Of a DNA stretch of 64,000 nucleotides, positions 17,195 through 25,220 are shown piece after piece. Origin of the DNA: Cellulomonas palmilytica (GTDB lineage Bacteria > Actinomycetota > Actinomycetes > Actinomycetales > Cellulomonadaceae). Both the position numbers and the translations under genes were made by a program. The stretch lies in NCBI RefSeq assembly GCF_021590045.1, contig NZ_CP062221.1:124001-188000 (forward strand), in the 5' to 3' direction. The notes beneath the pieces were generated by a model. It saw nothing but the letters and a program-made list of their open reading frames with translations. It had not been told where the DNA came from and did no database searches. Every line of letters begins with the position of its first letter. Position 1 is the first letter of the stretch.

Positions 17195-17954
17195 GGGCCA
17201 CCGCCCGCGGGTGCGCCCACGGCACGGTCACGCGCTCGAGCAGCCACGTCAGCCCGTACAGGGTCACGCTGACGAGCGCGCACAGTGCGACGGCCGCGAG
17301 CACCAGGTCGGTGCGGAACGCCGCGCGCTGCATGTTCATGTACGTGCCGAGGCCCCGCACGGCGCCGACGTACTCGGCGAACACCGCCCCGACCACCGCG
17401 TACGTGACCGCGATGCGGAGCGCCGTGAAGAACCGCGGCAGCGCCCCGGGCAGGCGGACCCAGCGCAGCTGCTGCCACCGCGAGGCGCCCATGCTCGTGA
17501 GCAGCGCGGTCGCGCCCGGGCCGGCCGCGCGCAGGCCCTCGACCAGCCCGACGACGAGCGGGAAGAACGTCACGAGCGTCACGACGAGCACCTTGGGCAG
17601 CAGCCCGAACCCGAACCACAGCACCACCAGCGGCGCGAGCGCGACCACGGGGATCGTCTGCGACGCGACGAGCACGGGAACGATCCCGCGCCCGACCGCG
17701 GGCACCAGGTCGACCAGCAGCGCGAGCGCCCACGCGACCAGGACCGACACCCCGAAGCCCGCGGCGGTCACCCCGAGCGTCGCCGTGGTGTGCTCTGCCA
17801 GGACGTCGCGGTGCGCCCACGCCTGCTCGGCCACCCGACCGGGCGTCGGCAGGAGCCGCGGGTTCGCGACGCTGAGCGCCGCGACCTGCCACACCGCCCC
17901 GAGCACCGTCAGCACGAGCAGCACCGGCAGCGCCCGCGCGGCGCCGCGGGTCAC
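17187..17954 (-). CDS. thiX: ABC transporter permease (ThiX-like)
   Basis: 255-residue permease with about six spans (LPVLLVLTVLGAVWQVAAL first). The ATPase-contact loop reads LTSMGASRWQQLRWVRLPGALPRFFTALR, split here by the conserved Gly. IPVVALAPLVVLWFG is the typical second-half segment of the SsuC/ThiX group. GTG at 17954 overlaps the ThiY-like stop; its stop is eight bases inside the ATPase start. Its position directly after a ThiY-like protein under a TPP riboswitch supports transport of a thiamine pyrimidine precursor. Confidence 0.88.
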   Translation of the reverse strand: MTRGAARALPVLLVLTVLGAVWQVAALSVANPRLLPTPGRVAEQAWAHRDVLAEHTTATLGVTAAGFGVSVLVAWALALLVDLVPAVGRGIVPVLVASQTIPVVALAPLVVLWFGFGLLPKVLVVTLVTFFPLVVGLVEGLRAAGPGATALLTSMGASRWQQLRWVRLPGALPRFFTALRIAVTYAVVGAVFAEYVGAVRGLGTYMNMQRAAFRTDLVLAAVALCALVSVTLYGLTWLLERVTVPWAHPRAVARA

Positions 17955-18982
17955 GGCTCCCCCAGCAGGCTCGTCGTGAACGTGGTCGACCAGTCCGGAC
18001 GCTCGGCGAGCGGCTCGCCGTCCGGCCCCGCGAGGATGCCCGCGTCGAACAGGAAGTCCCCGTAGCCGGAGACCTGGTCGAGCGTCATGGTGCCGACCGA
18101 GCCGTCGTCGGCGCGCAGCCAGTCGGCGGACAGCATCCGCTGGCTCTGCGTCACCAGGTCTGGGTCGGCGAACGCGTCCGGGTTCTGCTCGACGAGCAGC
18201 GCCGCGGCCTCGTCGGGATGCTCCGCCGCCCACGCGTACCCGCGCTGCAGAGCCCCGACGAACGCGCGCGCCGCCTCGGGCTCGTCGGCGACCCACTGCC
18301 GCGAGGCGTCCACCACCACGGCGTACGCGTCCGGGAAGCCGTGGTCCGTGTACTCCAGGTAGCGCATGGGCGTGCCCGCGCGCTCCGCCTCGATGCCCTC
18401 CCACGCGACGTACGGGATGGTGAAGTCCGCCTCGCCCGCGTACAACGCCTCGTACGCCGACGAGCCGAGCACGACGGTCGTGAACTCCCCCGTCCCGCCG
18501 TCCGCGCGGATCACCTCCTGCAGGAGCGGGACCTCGCCGGGCGTGCCGAAGCCCGCGTACGTCAGGCCGTCCAGGTCGCGCGGGCTGGTGATGCGCTCGT
18601 CGTCGGCCCGCACGCCGATCGCGGTCGCCCAGTGCTGCAGGACCGCGAGCACCGCGACGACGTCCGCGCCGGCGGCCTGCGCGATGAGCGACGAGTCGTG
18701 CGTGCTGATCCCCGCCTCGGCGGCGCCCGCGTCGACGAGCTGGTCGGGGGCGGTGTCGCTGTACGGCAGCACCTGCACGTCCAGCCCCGCCTCGGCGAAC
18801 ATGCCGCGGGCGATCGCCACGTACAGCCCGGTGTGGTTGGTGTTGGGCGTCCAGTCGAGCGCGAACCGCACCCGCGTGAGCCCGTCGTCGTCGCCGCGCG
18901 ACGGGCCGGCGCACCCGCCGACGACGAGCGCGAGGGCGACGAGCAGCGCGCAGCCGCGCGCCCGGAAGGTGGTGCGAGACAT
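17951..18982 (-). CDS. thiY: Thiamine-precursor binding lipoprotein, ThiY/THI5-like
   Basis: 343 residues. Lipoprotein signal with LVVGGCAGP lipobox. The mature start VRFALDWTPNTNHTGLYVA is the hallmark of the THI5/ThiY family, whose bacterial members bind formylaminopyrimidine or HMP. Further family features are STHDSSLIAQAAGADVVAV and YTDHGFPDAYAVVV. ATG start at 18982 with CAGAGG upstream. It is the first gene of the six-gene operon behind a TPP riboswitch, about 300 bases downstream of the aptamer. Family and regulation agree, so the role is likely, though the exact pyrimidine is not known. Confidence 0.88.
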   Translation of the reverse strand: MSRTTFRARGCALLVALALVVGGCAGPSRGDDDGLTRVRFALDWTPNTNHTGLYVAIARGMFAEAGLDVQVLPYSDTAPDQLVDAGAAEAGISTHDSSLIAQAAGADVVAVLAVLQHWATAIGVRADDERITSPRDLDGLTYAGFGTPGEVPLLQEVIRADGGTGEFTTVVLGSSAYEALYAGEADFTIPYVAWEGIEAERAGTPMRYLEYTDHGFPDAYAVVVDASRQWVADEPEAARAFVGALQRGYAWAAEHPDEAAALLVEQNPDAFADPDLVTQSQRMLSADWLRADDGSVGTMTLDQVSGYGDFLFDAGILAGPDGEPLAERPDWSTTFTTSLLGEP

Positions 18983-19109
18983 CGGGACCTCTGTTCAGCA
19001 GCAGGAGTGGGAGCACGCCCGTGGCGCAGGTGGCCTCGCGCACGGCGAAGCACCCGCGCACGGCGCGCAGGAGAACCACCCGCGGGATGCGGGTGCGGAT
19101 GCCGGGGCC

Positions 19110-19164
19110 GGTCGGTAGTCCGCCGGTCGGTGGTTCGCCCGTCGGCGGTTCGCCGGTCGGTGAG
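19110..19164. repeat. 15-base tandem repeat in the thiY leader
   Basis: Three and a half copies of a 15-base unit (GGTCGGTGGTTCGCC and variants) within the transcribed leader between the TPP aptamer and thiY. Copies differ at two or three positions. Confidence 0.8.
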
Positions 19165-19207
19165 CGGAGCGCGGGACGCGAACGTCCGCGCGGGAGAGCC
19201 GGCGGGG

Positions 19208-19282
19208 TTACGCGCGCGGGTGGGCGTGCTCGCGGGGTGCCCGGTGGGGGCGGGGCGTGCGGTGCGGACGCATGCGGGTCAT
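19208..19282 (-). CDS. Possible leader ORF after the TPP riboswitch
   Basis: 24 codons, rich in Arg, His and Pro (begins MTRMRPHRTPRPHRAP), ending in TAA. An AAGGGA sequence eight bases before its ATG belongs to the conserved 3' end of the TPP aptamer, so ligand binding could hide this ribosome site. Two more in-frame ATGs lie nearby. It may be a chance frame in GC-rich DNA, but the fit of ribosome site and aptamer is notable. Confidence 0.3.
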   Translation of the reverse strand: MTRMRPHRTPRPHRAPREHAHPRA

Positions 19283-19287
19283 GCGCG

Positions 19288-19366
19288 ACATCCCTTCGCT
19301 AGTGCTACCTAGATCAGGTTCGACGGGTGTGATCTCAGCCGCTCGATGCGGCACCCCGTGTCACGG
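19288..19366 (-). promoter_or_regulatory. TPP (THI-box) riboswitch
   Basis: Read on the minus strand the element contains the conserved blocks in order: ACGGGGTGCC, GGCTGAGATCACACCC, GAACCTGATCTAGGTAGCAC and GCGAAGGGATG. These are the pyrimidine-binding GCUGAGA, the pyrophosphate-binding ACCUGAUC helix and the closing P1 strand. It lies upstream of the six-gene double ABC operon and should shut it down when thiamine pyrophosphate is plentiful. No sharp intrinsic terminator follows, so control is likely translational or Rho-dependent. Confidence 0.95.
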
Positions 19367-19430
19367 AACGTGCTCACCGTAGTCCGGTTCGCCCCCGTCG
19401 ACGACGTCCCTGTCCACCCCTCGGATGTGC

Positions 19431-19494
19431 GCTCAGCCGACGCTCAGCCGACCGTCTGCCGGCCGTCAGCCGGCCGTCAGCCGGCCGTCAGCCG
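19431..19494. repeat. 11-base degenerate tandem repeat at a gene end
   Basis: About six copies of an 11-base unit, the last three perfect (GCCGGCCGTCA at 19458, 19469 and 19480). The stop codon of the flavoprotein gene lies within the last copy. It fills the space between that gene and the thi promoter region. Confidence 0.8.
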
Positions 19495-21620
19495 ACATTG
19501 CCGTGGTCGCGGAAGTCGCGCCAGACGTTCTCGAAGAAGTCGTCGTCCTGCGGCAGGGGGCGCCGCGGCCGCCAGCGGAACACCGGCTCGCCGGCGGGGT
19601 CGTCGCTCGCGCGTCCGACGACCGCGTGCCACCCGTCGAGGGTCCGGGCGTGCGCGTCGGGCGTCGCGGGCGGGCGCCAGGCGGACTCCTGCACCTCGTC
19701 GTCGAGCGCGCCCTCGTCGAGGCGGAAGCGGAACACCTCGGGCAGGTCGAGCTCGTCGTCGGACCGGGGGCCGTACCCGACGCGCGGCAGCTCGCCCGCC
19801 GGGTCGGAGTACAGGACGGACCCGCGCGAGCGTCCCCCGTGCGCGACGTAGTCCGCCATCGCGGACAGGTACACGTACGCGGCGGTGAGGGTGTCGCGGA
19901 CGAGGAACACGCGGTTGACGGAGCGGCGCGACGACGGGTCGGCGCTCACGGTCCGCTCGTACTCGGTGAGCCAGGCGTGCACCTGGTCGAGCGCCTCGTG
20001 GATGGACTTCTCCGAGCGGACGGGCCCGGCCTTGGCGCTCATGAGCTCCTGCACACGGCGCAGCAGGTCGCCGGTGTCCTCGTCCCACCCTGCGGCGGCC
20101 CGCCCGGCCGCGGCGGCGACGAGCCCGGTCGCGGCCGCCTGGACCGGCGCGGCAGCCGCGGCGAACCGGTCGAGCGCGACGGGCGCGTCCCTGCGCCGCG
20201 CGGCGATCAGCTGCGCGGCGCGGGTCGCCCCGACCTGCCCGCTGTTGAGCGCCGCGCCACCCGGCCGGTAGACGCCGTGCGCGCCACCGGCCTCGCCCAC
20301 GGGGAACAGCCCGCGCACGTTCGACTCCCACCACGCGTCGACCACGAGCCCGCCGTTGTTGTGCTGCGCGCACACGTCGACCTCGAGCAGGTCGGTCTCG
20401 AGGTCCACGTACGGGTTCTTGCGCAGGTAGAACTGGTACGCGGGCTCGTTCATGCGCCGCAGCCGCTGCACCGGGGTGCCGAACAGCACGCCCGCGCGCT
20501 CCAGGTAGTCGCGGGCCTCGGGGCTGAGCGCGGCGGGGTCGAGCTCGTCGCGCACGGGGTTGCGGCGGAAGTCGAGGAACACGCGCCGCCCGCGCAGCAC
20601 GGTCTCGCGGTAGACGAGCAGGTCGACGAGCGACGAGCCGTCGCGCGCCTTGCGGACGTCGAACGGCCACTGGTAGCCCTTGAGGAACACCAGGCCGAGC
20701 AGCCGCCCGTAGTCGCCGATCGCCTCGGTGAGGAACTCGCGCTCGTCGCCGCCGTCGGCGTCCGTCGACACGAACCGCGGGATGACCTGCATGTACGTGC
20801 CGGACACGTTCCACCGCGGGTGCGTCGAGGCGAGCCCGAACTGCCACTCGGTGAGGTTCTTGCCGTGCACGCCCGCCCGGTACGCCGCGCCGGAGGCGCC
20901 CCACTGCCCGTGCGGGAACACGCGCGTCGCGTACATCCCCGCGGGGCCGCCGGTCGCGTAGACCACGTTGGTGCAGCGGAACAGCAGGAACGGCGACTGC
21001 TCGCCGTCGTGCCGCACGTCGGTCCGCAGGACGAGCAGCCCGACGACGGCGCGCCCGCCCGGCGCGTCCGCGGCGGGGACCGTCACGAGGTCGACCACGC
21101 GGCACTCGTCGAAGACGCGCGTGCCGTTGCGGTGCACCTTCGCCTCGAGCCGCTCCACCATGGTGCGGCTCGTGTACGGACCGACGGACGTGGCTCGTCG
21201 GCGCGGGTCGTGGTCGGTCTTGTAGCCGACGAACTCGCCGTACCGGTTCTGCGGGAACGGGACGCCCAGGTCGCACAGCCGCAGGAACCCGCGCGCGGAC
21301 AGCGCCGCCTCCGCGAGCGCGTTGTCGCCGTCCATCGCGCCGCCCGCGAACAGCGTCTGCGCCATCTCGTGCACGGAGTCGCCGTCGCCGCCGCTGAGCG
21401 TGAGCTTGTAGTACGTCTGCTTGTCGGAGCCCGCGTTGCGGGACGCACCCGCGTTGACCTTGTCGGCGACCATGACGACGTCGTCCTGGCCGAGCTCCCA
21501 CAGGCGGTCGGCGGCGCAGAACCCGGCCGAACCGGTACCGACGACGACGGTGTTCGCGGTGACGACGGGGACGTCGGTCTCGCCGATGCGGACGAGCACG
21601 GGGTCGTGGCGGTGGGGCAT
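19488..21620 (-). CDS. FAD-dependent oxidoreductase (fumarate reductase flavoprotein-like)
   Basis: 710 residues. An FAD-binding Rossmann motif (TVVVGTGSAGFCAADRL, residues 24-40) is followed by AGASRNAGSDKQTYYK. Near the C-terminal half comes the second FAD segment GLFPVGEAGGAHGVYRPGG, with AALNSGQVGATRAAQ, as in succinate/fumarate reductase and aspartate oxidase flavoproteins. I choose ATG 21620 because GAGGAG precedes it; the frame stays open upstream over the SDR gene. It follows an SDR and Gfo/Idh genes in a leftward operon, so it probably oxidises a sugar or sugar acid. Electron acceptor and substrate are unknown. Confidence 0.8.
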   Translation of the reverse strand: MPHRHDPVLVRIGETDVPVVTANTVVVGTGSAGFCAADRLWELGQDDVVMVADKVNAGASRNAGSDKQTYYKLTLSGGDGDSVHEMAQTLFAGGAMDGDNALAEAALSARGFLRLCDLGVPFPQNRYGEFVGYKTDHDPRRRATSVGPYTSRTMVERLEAKVHRNGTRVFDECRVVDLVTVPAADAPGGRAVVGLLVLRTDVRHDGEQSPFLLFRCTNVVYATGGPAGMYATRVFPHGQWGASGAAYRAGVHGKNLTEWQFGLASTHPRWNVSGTYMQVIPRFVSTDADGGDEREFLTEAIGDYGRLLGLVFLKGYQWPFDVRKARDGSSLVDLLVYRETVLRGRRVFLDFRRNPVRDELDPAALSPEARDYLERAGVLFGTPVQRLRRMNEPAYQFYLRKNPYVDLETDLLEVDVCAQHNNGGLVVDAWWESNVRGLFPVGEAGGAHGVYRPGGAALNSGQVGATRAAQLIAARRRDAPVALDRFAAAAAPVQAAATGLVAAAAGRAAAGWDEDTGDLLRRVQELMSAKAGPVRSEKSIHEALDQVHAWLTEYERTVSADPSSRRSVNRVFLVRDTLTAAYVYLSAMADYVAHGGRSRGSVLYSDPAGELPRVGYGPRSDDELDLPEVFRFRLDEGALDDEVQESAWRPPATPDAHARTLDGWHAVVGRASDDPAGEPVFRWRPRRPLPQDDDFFENVWRDFRDHGNVG

Positions 21621-21652
21621 CGTCGGCTCCTCGTCGCTGGTCACGGGGTCGG

Positions 21653-22438
21653 TCACAGGACGGGGACGTGCATGCCGCCGTCGACGTGGAAGACCTCGCC
21701 CGTCGAGTACGGCGTCGCGCCGGACGCGAGCATGGCGACCGCGCCCGCGACGTCGGCGGGTCGGCCCCAGCGCGCGATGGGCGCGAGACCGTCGGCGAGC
21801 AGCGCGTCGTACTTCGGCGCGACGCCCGCGGTCATGTCGGTCGCGATGACGCCGGGCCGCACCTCGTGCACGACGATCCCCTCGGGCGCGAGGCGCACGG
21901 CCCACAGCTGCGTGGCCATCGCGACGCCCGCCTTGGAGACGCAGTAGTCGCCGCGGTCGGTCGAGACGGTCGTCGCGGAGATCGACGAGACGTTGACGAC
22001 CGTCGCGACCGGCTCCAGCGGCGGCGCGGTGAGCGCGCCGCGCAGCGCGACGACGCGGCGCGCGAACTCCTGCGTGAGGAAGTACGGCCCGCGCAGGTTG
22101 ATGCCGAGCACGCGGTCGAACGACTCGGTGGTCGCCTCCAGCAGGTCGGCGCGCTGGGCGGGCGCGACGCCGGCGTTGTTGACGAGCACGTCGAGACGGC
22201 CCCACGCGTCGAGCGCGTCCTGCACGTAGCGGACGTGGTCGGCGGGTTCGGCGACCGAGCCGCGCACGTAGCGCACGGCGTCGTCGGAACCGGCGAGCTC
22301 ACGCAGCTCGGCGAGCACGTCGGTGGGTTCCTCGCGCGTCGCGAGGATCGAGACGGCGTACCCGTCGGTGACGAGTCGTCGGCTGATGCCGAGCCCGATG
22401 CCCCGGTTGCCGCCGGTGATGAGTGCGACGCGCGCCAC
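21653..22438 (-). CDS. SDR-family oxidoreductase, 3-ketoacyl-ACP reductase-like
   Basis: 261-residue short-chain dehydrogenase. Cofactor motif TGGNRGIG at residues 8-15, NNAG, catalytic Ser in VVNVSSISA and YCVSK (Tyr-X3-Lys). The C-terminus carries GEVFHVDGGMHVPVL. The segment YVQDALDAWGRLDVLVNNAG fits the class. GTG at 22438; an operator-like palindrome lies about 110 bases upstream (22548), indicating a promoter of its own inside the larger gene set. With the flavoprotein 32 bases downstream it probably works on the same sugar-derived substrate. FabG annotation would be too specific. Confidence 0.87.
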   Translation of the reverse strand: MARVALITGGNRGIGLGISRRLVTDGYAVSILATREEPTDVLAELRELAGSDDAVRYVRGSVAEPADHVRYVQDALDAWGRLDVLVNNAGVAPAQRADLLEATTESFDRVLGINLRGPYFLTQEFARRVVALRGALTAPPLEPVATVVNVSSISATTVSTDRGDYCVSKAGVAMATQLWAVRLAPEGIVVHEVRPGVIATDMTAGVAPKYDALLADGLAPIARWGRPADVAGAVAMLASGATPYSTGEVFHVDGGMHVPVL

Positions 22439-22547
22439 GGGCCGTCCCCTCTGTCGTCGGGCTCGTCGTCGGGCTCGTCGTCGAGCCGTCGGAGAGCGGG
22501 ACGCGACCGCGCCCCGCGTCCCGATCGTGGCAGAGGGCGCCCGGTTC

Positions 22548-22561
22548 GGCAAGCGCTTTCC
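22548..22561. promoter_or_regulatory. LacI-type operator upstream of the SDR gene
   Basis: GGCAAGCGCTTTCC; on the minus strand GGAAAGCGCTTGCC. It shares the AAGCGCTT core with the site at 8854. It ends one base before the stop codon of the upstream Gfo/Idh gene, in front of the 124-base gap that should hold the SDR promoter. The gap also has a short CGTCGGGCT repeat. Confidence 0.6.
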
Positions 22562-22562
22562 G

Positions 22563-24011
22563 CTAGCCGAGACCGAGGCCCAGCTCGTCGACCAGCACCG
22601 CCTGCCCGGTCGCGAGCGACCGGTTCGCCGCGATGCCCACCGCCACCGCGCGCAGCCCGTCCGTCATCCCCGCGCTGCGCCCCAGCGGGTCGTCGGACAC
22701 GCGCAGGTGCCGGCGGAACACGTCCTTGAGCAGGATCGCGTCCCCGCCCCCGTGCCCGCCGATGCCCGCGGGGATCGGCACCTCGCGCGGCGCCTCCCAG
22801 TGCCGCTGCACCACGAGCCGCTCCCCCTCGGGCCGCACCCGCTGCCCGCCGGCCGCCACGGGCGTCGCCGACGGGTCGAGCACCGCGCGCCCGTCGTCGT
22901 CCACCGCGATCGCACCCCGCTCGACCACCTCGAGCTCGGCGCGGCCCGCCGTCCCGTTGATGGCGACCCGGTAGCCCTCCCAGGGGCTGTGCGCGTTGAG
23001 CGAGTACGTCATCGACGCCCCGCCGCGGTAGTCGACGACGAGCGAGGCGTTGTCCTCGATCGTGATGCCCGGCGCGAACACGTCCCGGTCGCGCAGGTAC
23101 CCGTCGTGCCGCTCGGCGTCCAGGTACAGCGCCGTGAGGCGAGCGTCGCGCGTGAGGTCGAGCGCGAACGGGTCGCCCTGCACGCCCGTCCCGCGCTCGG
23201 GCCGCGGACCGAGCCCGCGCGCGCGAGCGTTCTCGTCGCCGTAGAACCGCAGCCCGCCCGACGCGAACACGCGCGCCGGCACGTCCCCCAACCACCAGTT
23301 CACGAGGTCGAAGTGGTGGCTCGACTTGTGCACGAGCAGCCCGCCCGACCACTCCTTGTCCCGGTGCCAGCGCCGGAAGTAGTCCGCGCCGTGCACGGTG
23401 TCGAGCACCCACTCGAAGTGCACCGACGTGACCGTCCCGATCTCGCCCGCCGCGACCACCTGGCGCAGCGTCGAGTTCCGCGGCGAGTAGCGGTAGTTGA
23501 ACGTCATGACCACGTCGTTGCCGCTGCGACGCACCGCGTCCGCGATCGTGCGGCAGCCCTCGACCGTCGTCGTCAGCGGCTTCTCGACGACGACGTGCGC
23601 GCCCGCGTCGAGCGCACGCGCGACGAGGTCCGCGTGCGTGCGGTCGGGCGAGGTCACGACGACGACGTCGACCCGCTCGTCGGCCACCATCCGCTCCAGG
23701 CCGTCGGGCGTGTACCGCGGCAGGCCGAGCGGCTCGTCGCGGCCCAGGCGCCGCGCGGCGTGCGCGTCGTAGTGGTCGATCCGCCCCGGGTTGGGGTCGA
23801 GCCACGCGACGAGCTGCGCGACGTCCGCGTGCTCGCCCGTGATCGCGTCGACGTACATCCCGGCGCGGTGCCCGGTCCCCGCGACCGCGTACCGCAGCCG
23901 CTCGCCCGGCGGTGCGGGCGCGTAGTCGGGCACGACGCCCGCCCCGGGGACGGTCGCGCGGTGCGACGCCGGGCGCGGCGCGGTCGGGTTCTGGTCGCTC
24001 GGCTCGTGCAC
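22563..24011 (-). CDS. Gfo/Idh/MocA-family oxidoreductase, 482 residues
   Basis: Rossmann start RLRYAVAGTGHRAGMYVDAI, at about residue 40 after a Pro/Ala-rich extension. The EKP motif reads VVVEKPLTTTVEG, and NYRYSPRNSTLRQVV with HKSSHHFDLVNWWLG supplies catalytic histidines. It is longer than the usual 330-390 residues and resembles the group with YxxR-x-N-S acting on oligosaccharide or glycosidic substrates. GTG at 24011 with a perfect AGGAGG five bases upstream. Follows another Gfo/Idh gene by 24 bases and belongs to the leftward operon headed by the LacI-DUF6807 gene. Substrate unknown. Confidence 0.83.
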   Translation of the reverse strand: MHEPSDQNPTAPRPASHRATVPGAGVVPDYAPAPPGERLRYAVAGTGHRAGMYVDAITGEHADVAQLVAWLDPNPGRIDHYDAHAARRLGRDEPLGLPRYTPDGLERMVADERVDVVVVTSPDRTHADLVARALDAGAHVVVEKPLTTTVEGCRTIADAVRRSGNDVVMTFNYRYSPRNSTLRQVVAAGEIGTVTSVHFEWVLDTVHGADYFRRWHRDKEWSGGLLVHKSSHHFDLVNWWLGDVPARVFASGGLRFYGDENARARGLGPRPERGTGVQGDPFALDLTRDARLTALYLDAERHDGYLRDRDVFAPGITIEDNASLVVDYRGGASMTYSLNAHSPWEGYRVAINGTAGRAELEVVERGAIAVDDDGRAVLDPSATPVAAGGQRVRPEGERLVVQRHWEAPREVPIPAGIGGHGGGDAILLKDVFRRHLRVSDDPLGRSAGMTDGLRAVAVGIAANRSLATGQAVLVDELGLGLG

Positions 24012-24035
24012 GGTTCCTCCTGACGGCCTGCCGGC

Positions 24036-25220
24036 CTACGGGCGGGCGAGGGGCGCGGTCACGGCCGCGGGCTCGGCCTGCGCCGCCGCGAGCGCGAACG
24101 GCGCGCCCAGCTCGGTGAACGTCGCGGGTTCGAGCGCGGCTCGCTCGCACCACGCGGCGATGCTGCCGACCACGGGGTGCCGGTCCTGCCCGACCCCGCG
24201 CCAGCGCAGGTGCGCGGCGGGGACCTGACGCGGGTCGGGCGCGAGCCGCACGGCCTCGAGCACGCGCATGAACGCACCGGTCGACGCGACGTCGCAGCGC
24301 AGCCGCGCCGACGGGTCGACGCGCGCGGCGAGCAGGTCGTCGAGCAGGTCGACGCGCGCGAACGTCCGCCGCCAGGACTGCGTGCGGGTGTGCACCTCGA
24401 GCTCGTCGTGCTCGTACAGCAGCGTCGCCTCGCCCGCGGTGCCGCGCACGACGACGCGCGCGGGCGTCCGCTCCGCGGCGGCGAGCGTGAGCCCGGCGCC
24501 GACCGTGACCCCGCCCGCGGTCCGCACGACGAGCGAGGACGTGTCGTCCGCCTCGATCGGGTGCGCGTGGAACTGGTCGAGGCGCACGTCGAGCACGTCC
24601 GCCGCGGTCCGGGCCCCCGCGACGCGCAGCGCGGTCGCGACGGCGTGCGCGAGCGGGTTCGTCACGACGCCGTCGACCACGTCCACGCCGTCCAGCCGGC
24701 GCTTCCCCGCCCACCGGGCGCGCGCGTAGTACGCGGCCGTGCGGACCCACGTCCCGACCGCGCCGACGACCCGCACCTCGCCGAGCGCACCCGACGCGAC
24801 GAGCCGCTCGAGCTCGTCGACCGCGGCCGACCCGAACGACTGGAACCCGACCTGGCAGCGGCGCCCCGTCTCCTCGACGAACGCGACGAGCTCGGCGTGC
24901 TCCGCGAGGGACGCGGTCGTCGGCTTCTCGAGCAGCACGTCGCACCCGGCGCGCAGGGCGGCGCGCGCGAGCGGCAGGTGCGTGTGGATGGGCGTCGCGA
25001 GGACGACGACGTCGGGCCGCTCCGGTCCGGCGAGCAGGTCGTCGAGCGCCGGCACCCACCGCGTGCCCGGCGGGACGTACGCGAGGTCGTCGACGGGCCG
25101 CGGGTCGACCACGGCCGCCAGCCGCGCGGCGCCCTTCCCGGCGAGCCGCAGCACGTGGCGCACGTGCGTGTGGCCGTGGCCGTGGACGCCGACGACCGCG
25201 ACCGCGGGTGCGCCGGTCAT
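24036..25220 (-). CDS. Gfo/Idh/MocA-family oxidoreductase, 394 residues
   Basis: Begins AVAVVGVHGHGHTHVRHVL with a GxHGxG variant of the dinucleotide-binding loop. The EKP motif is LLEKPTTASLAEH, followed by RCQVGFQSFGS and GVVTNPLAHAVAT in the substrate domain. ATG at 25220 overlaps the stop of the LacI-DUF6807 fusion gene (ATGA), so the two are translationally coupled. DUF6807 proteins and Gfo/Idh dehydrogenases are often neighbours, which supports a shared pathway. The histidine-rich GHGHTHVRH loop is unusual for a nucleotide-binding turn. Confidence 0.82.
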   Translation of the reverse strand: MTGAPAVAVVGVHGHGHTHVRHVLRLAGKGAARLAAVVDPRPVDDLAYVPPGTRWVPALDDLLAGPERPDVVVLATPIHTHLPLARAALRAGCDVLLEKPTTASLAEHAELVAFVEETGRRCQVGFQSFGSAAVDELERLVASGALGEVRVVGAVGTWVRTAAYYARARWAGKRRLDGVDVVDGVVTNPLAHAVATALRVAGARTAADVLDVRLDQFHAHPIEADDTSSLVVRTAGGVTVGAGLTLAAAERTPARVVVRGTAGEATLLYEHDELEVHTRTQSWRRTFARVDLLDDLLAARVDPSARLRCDVASTGAFMRVLEAVRLAPDPRQVPAAHLRWRGVGQDRHPVVGSIAAWCERAALEPATFTELGAPFALAAAQAEPAAVTAPLARP

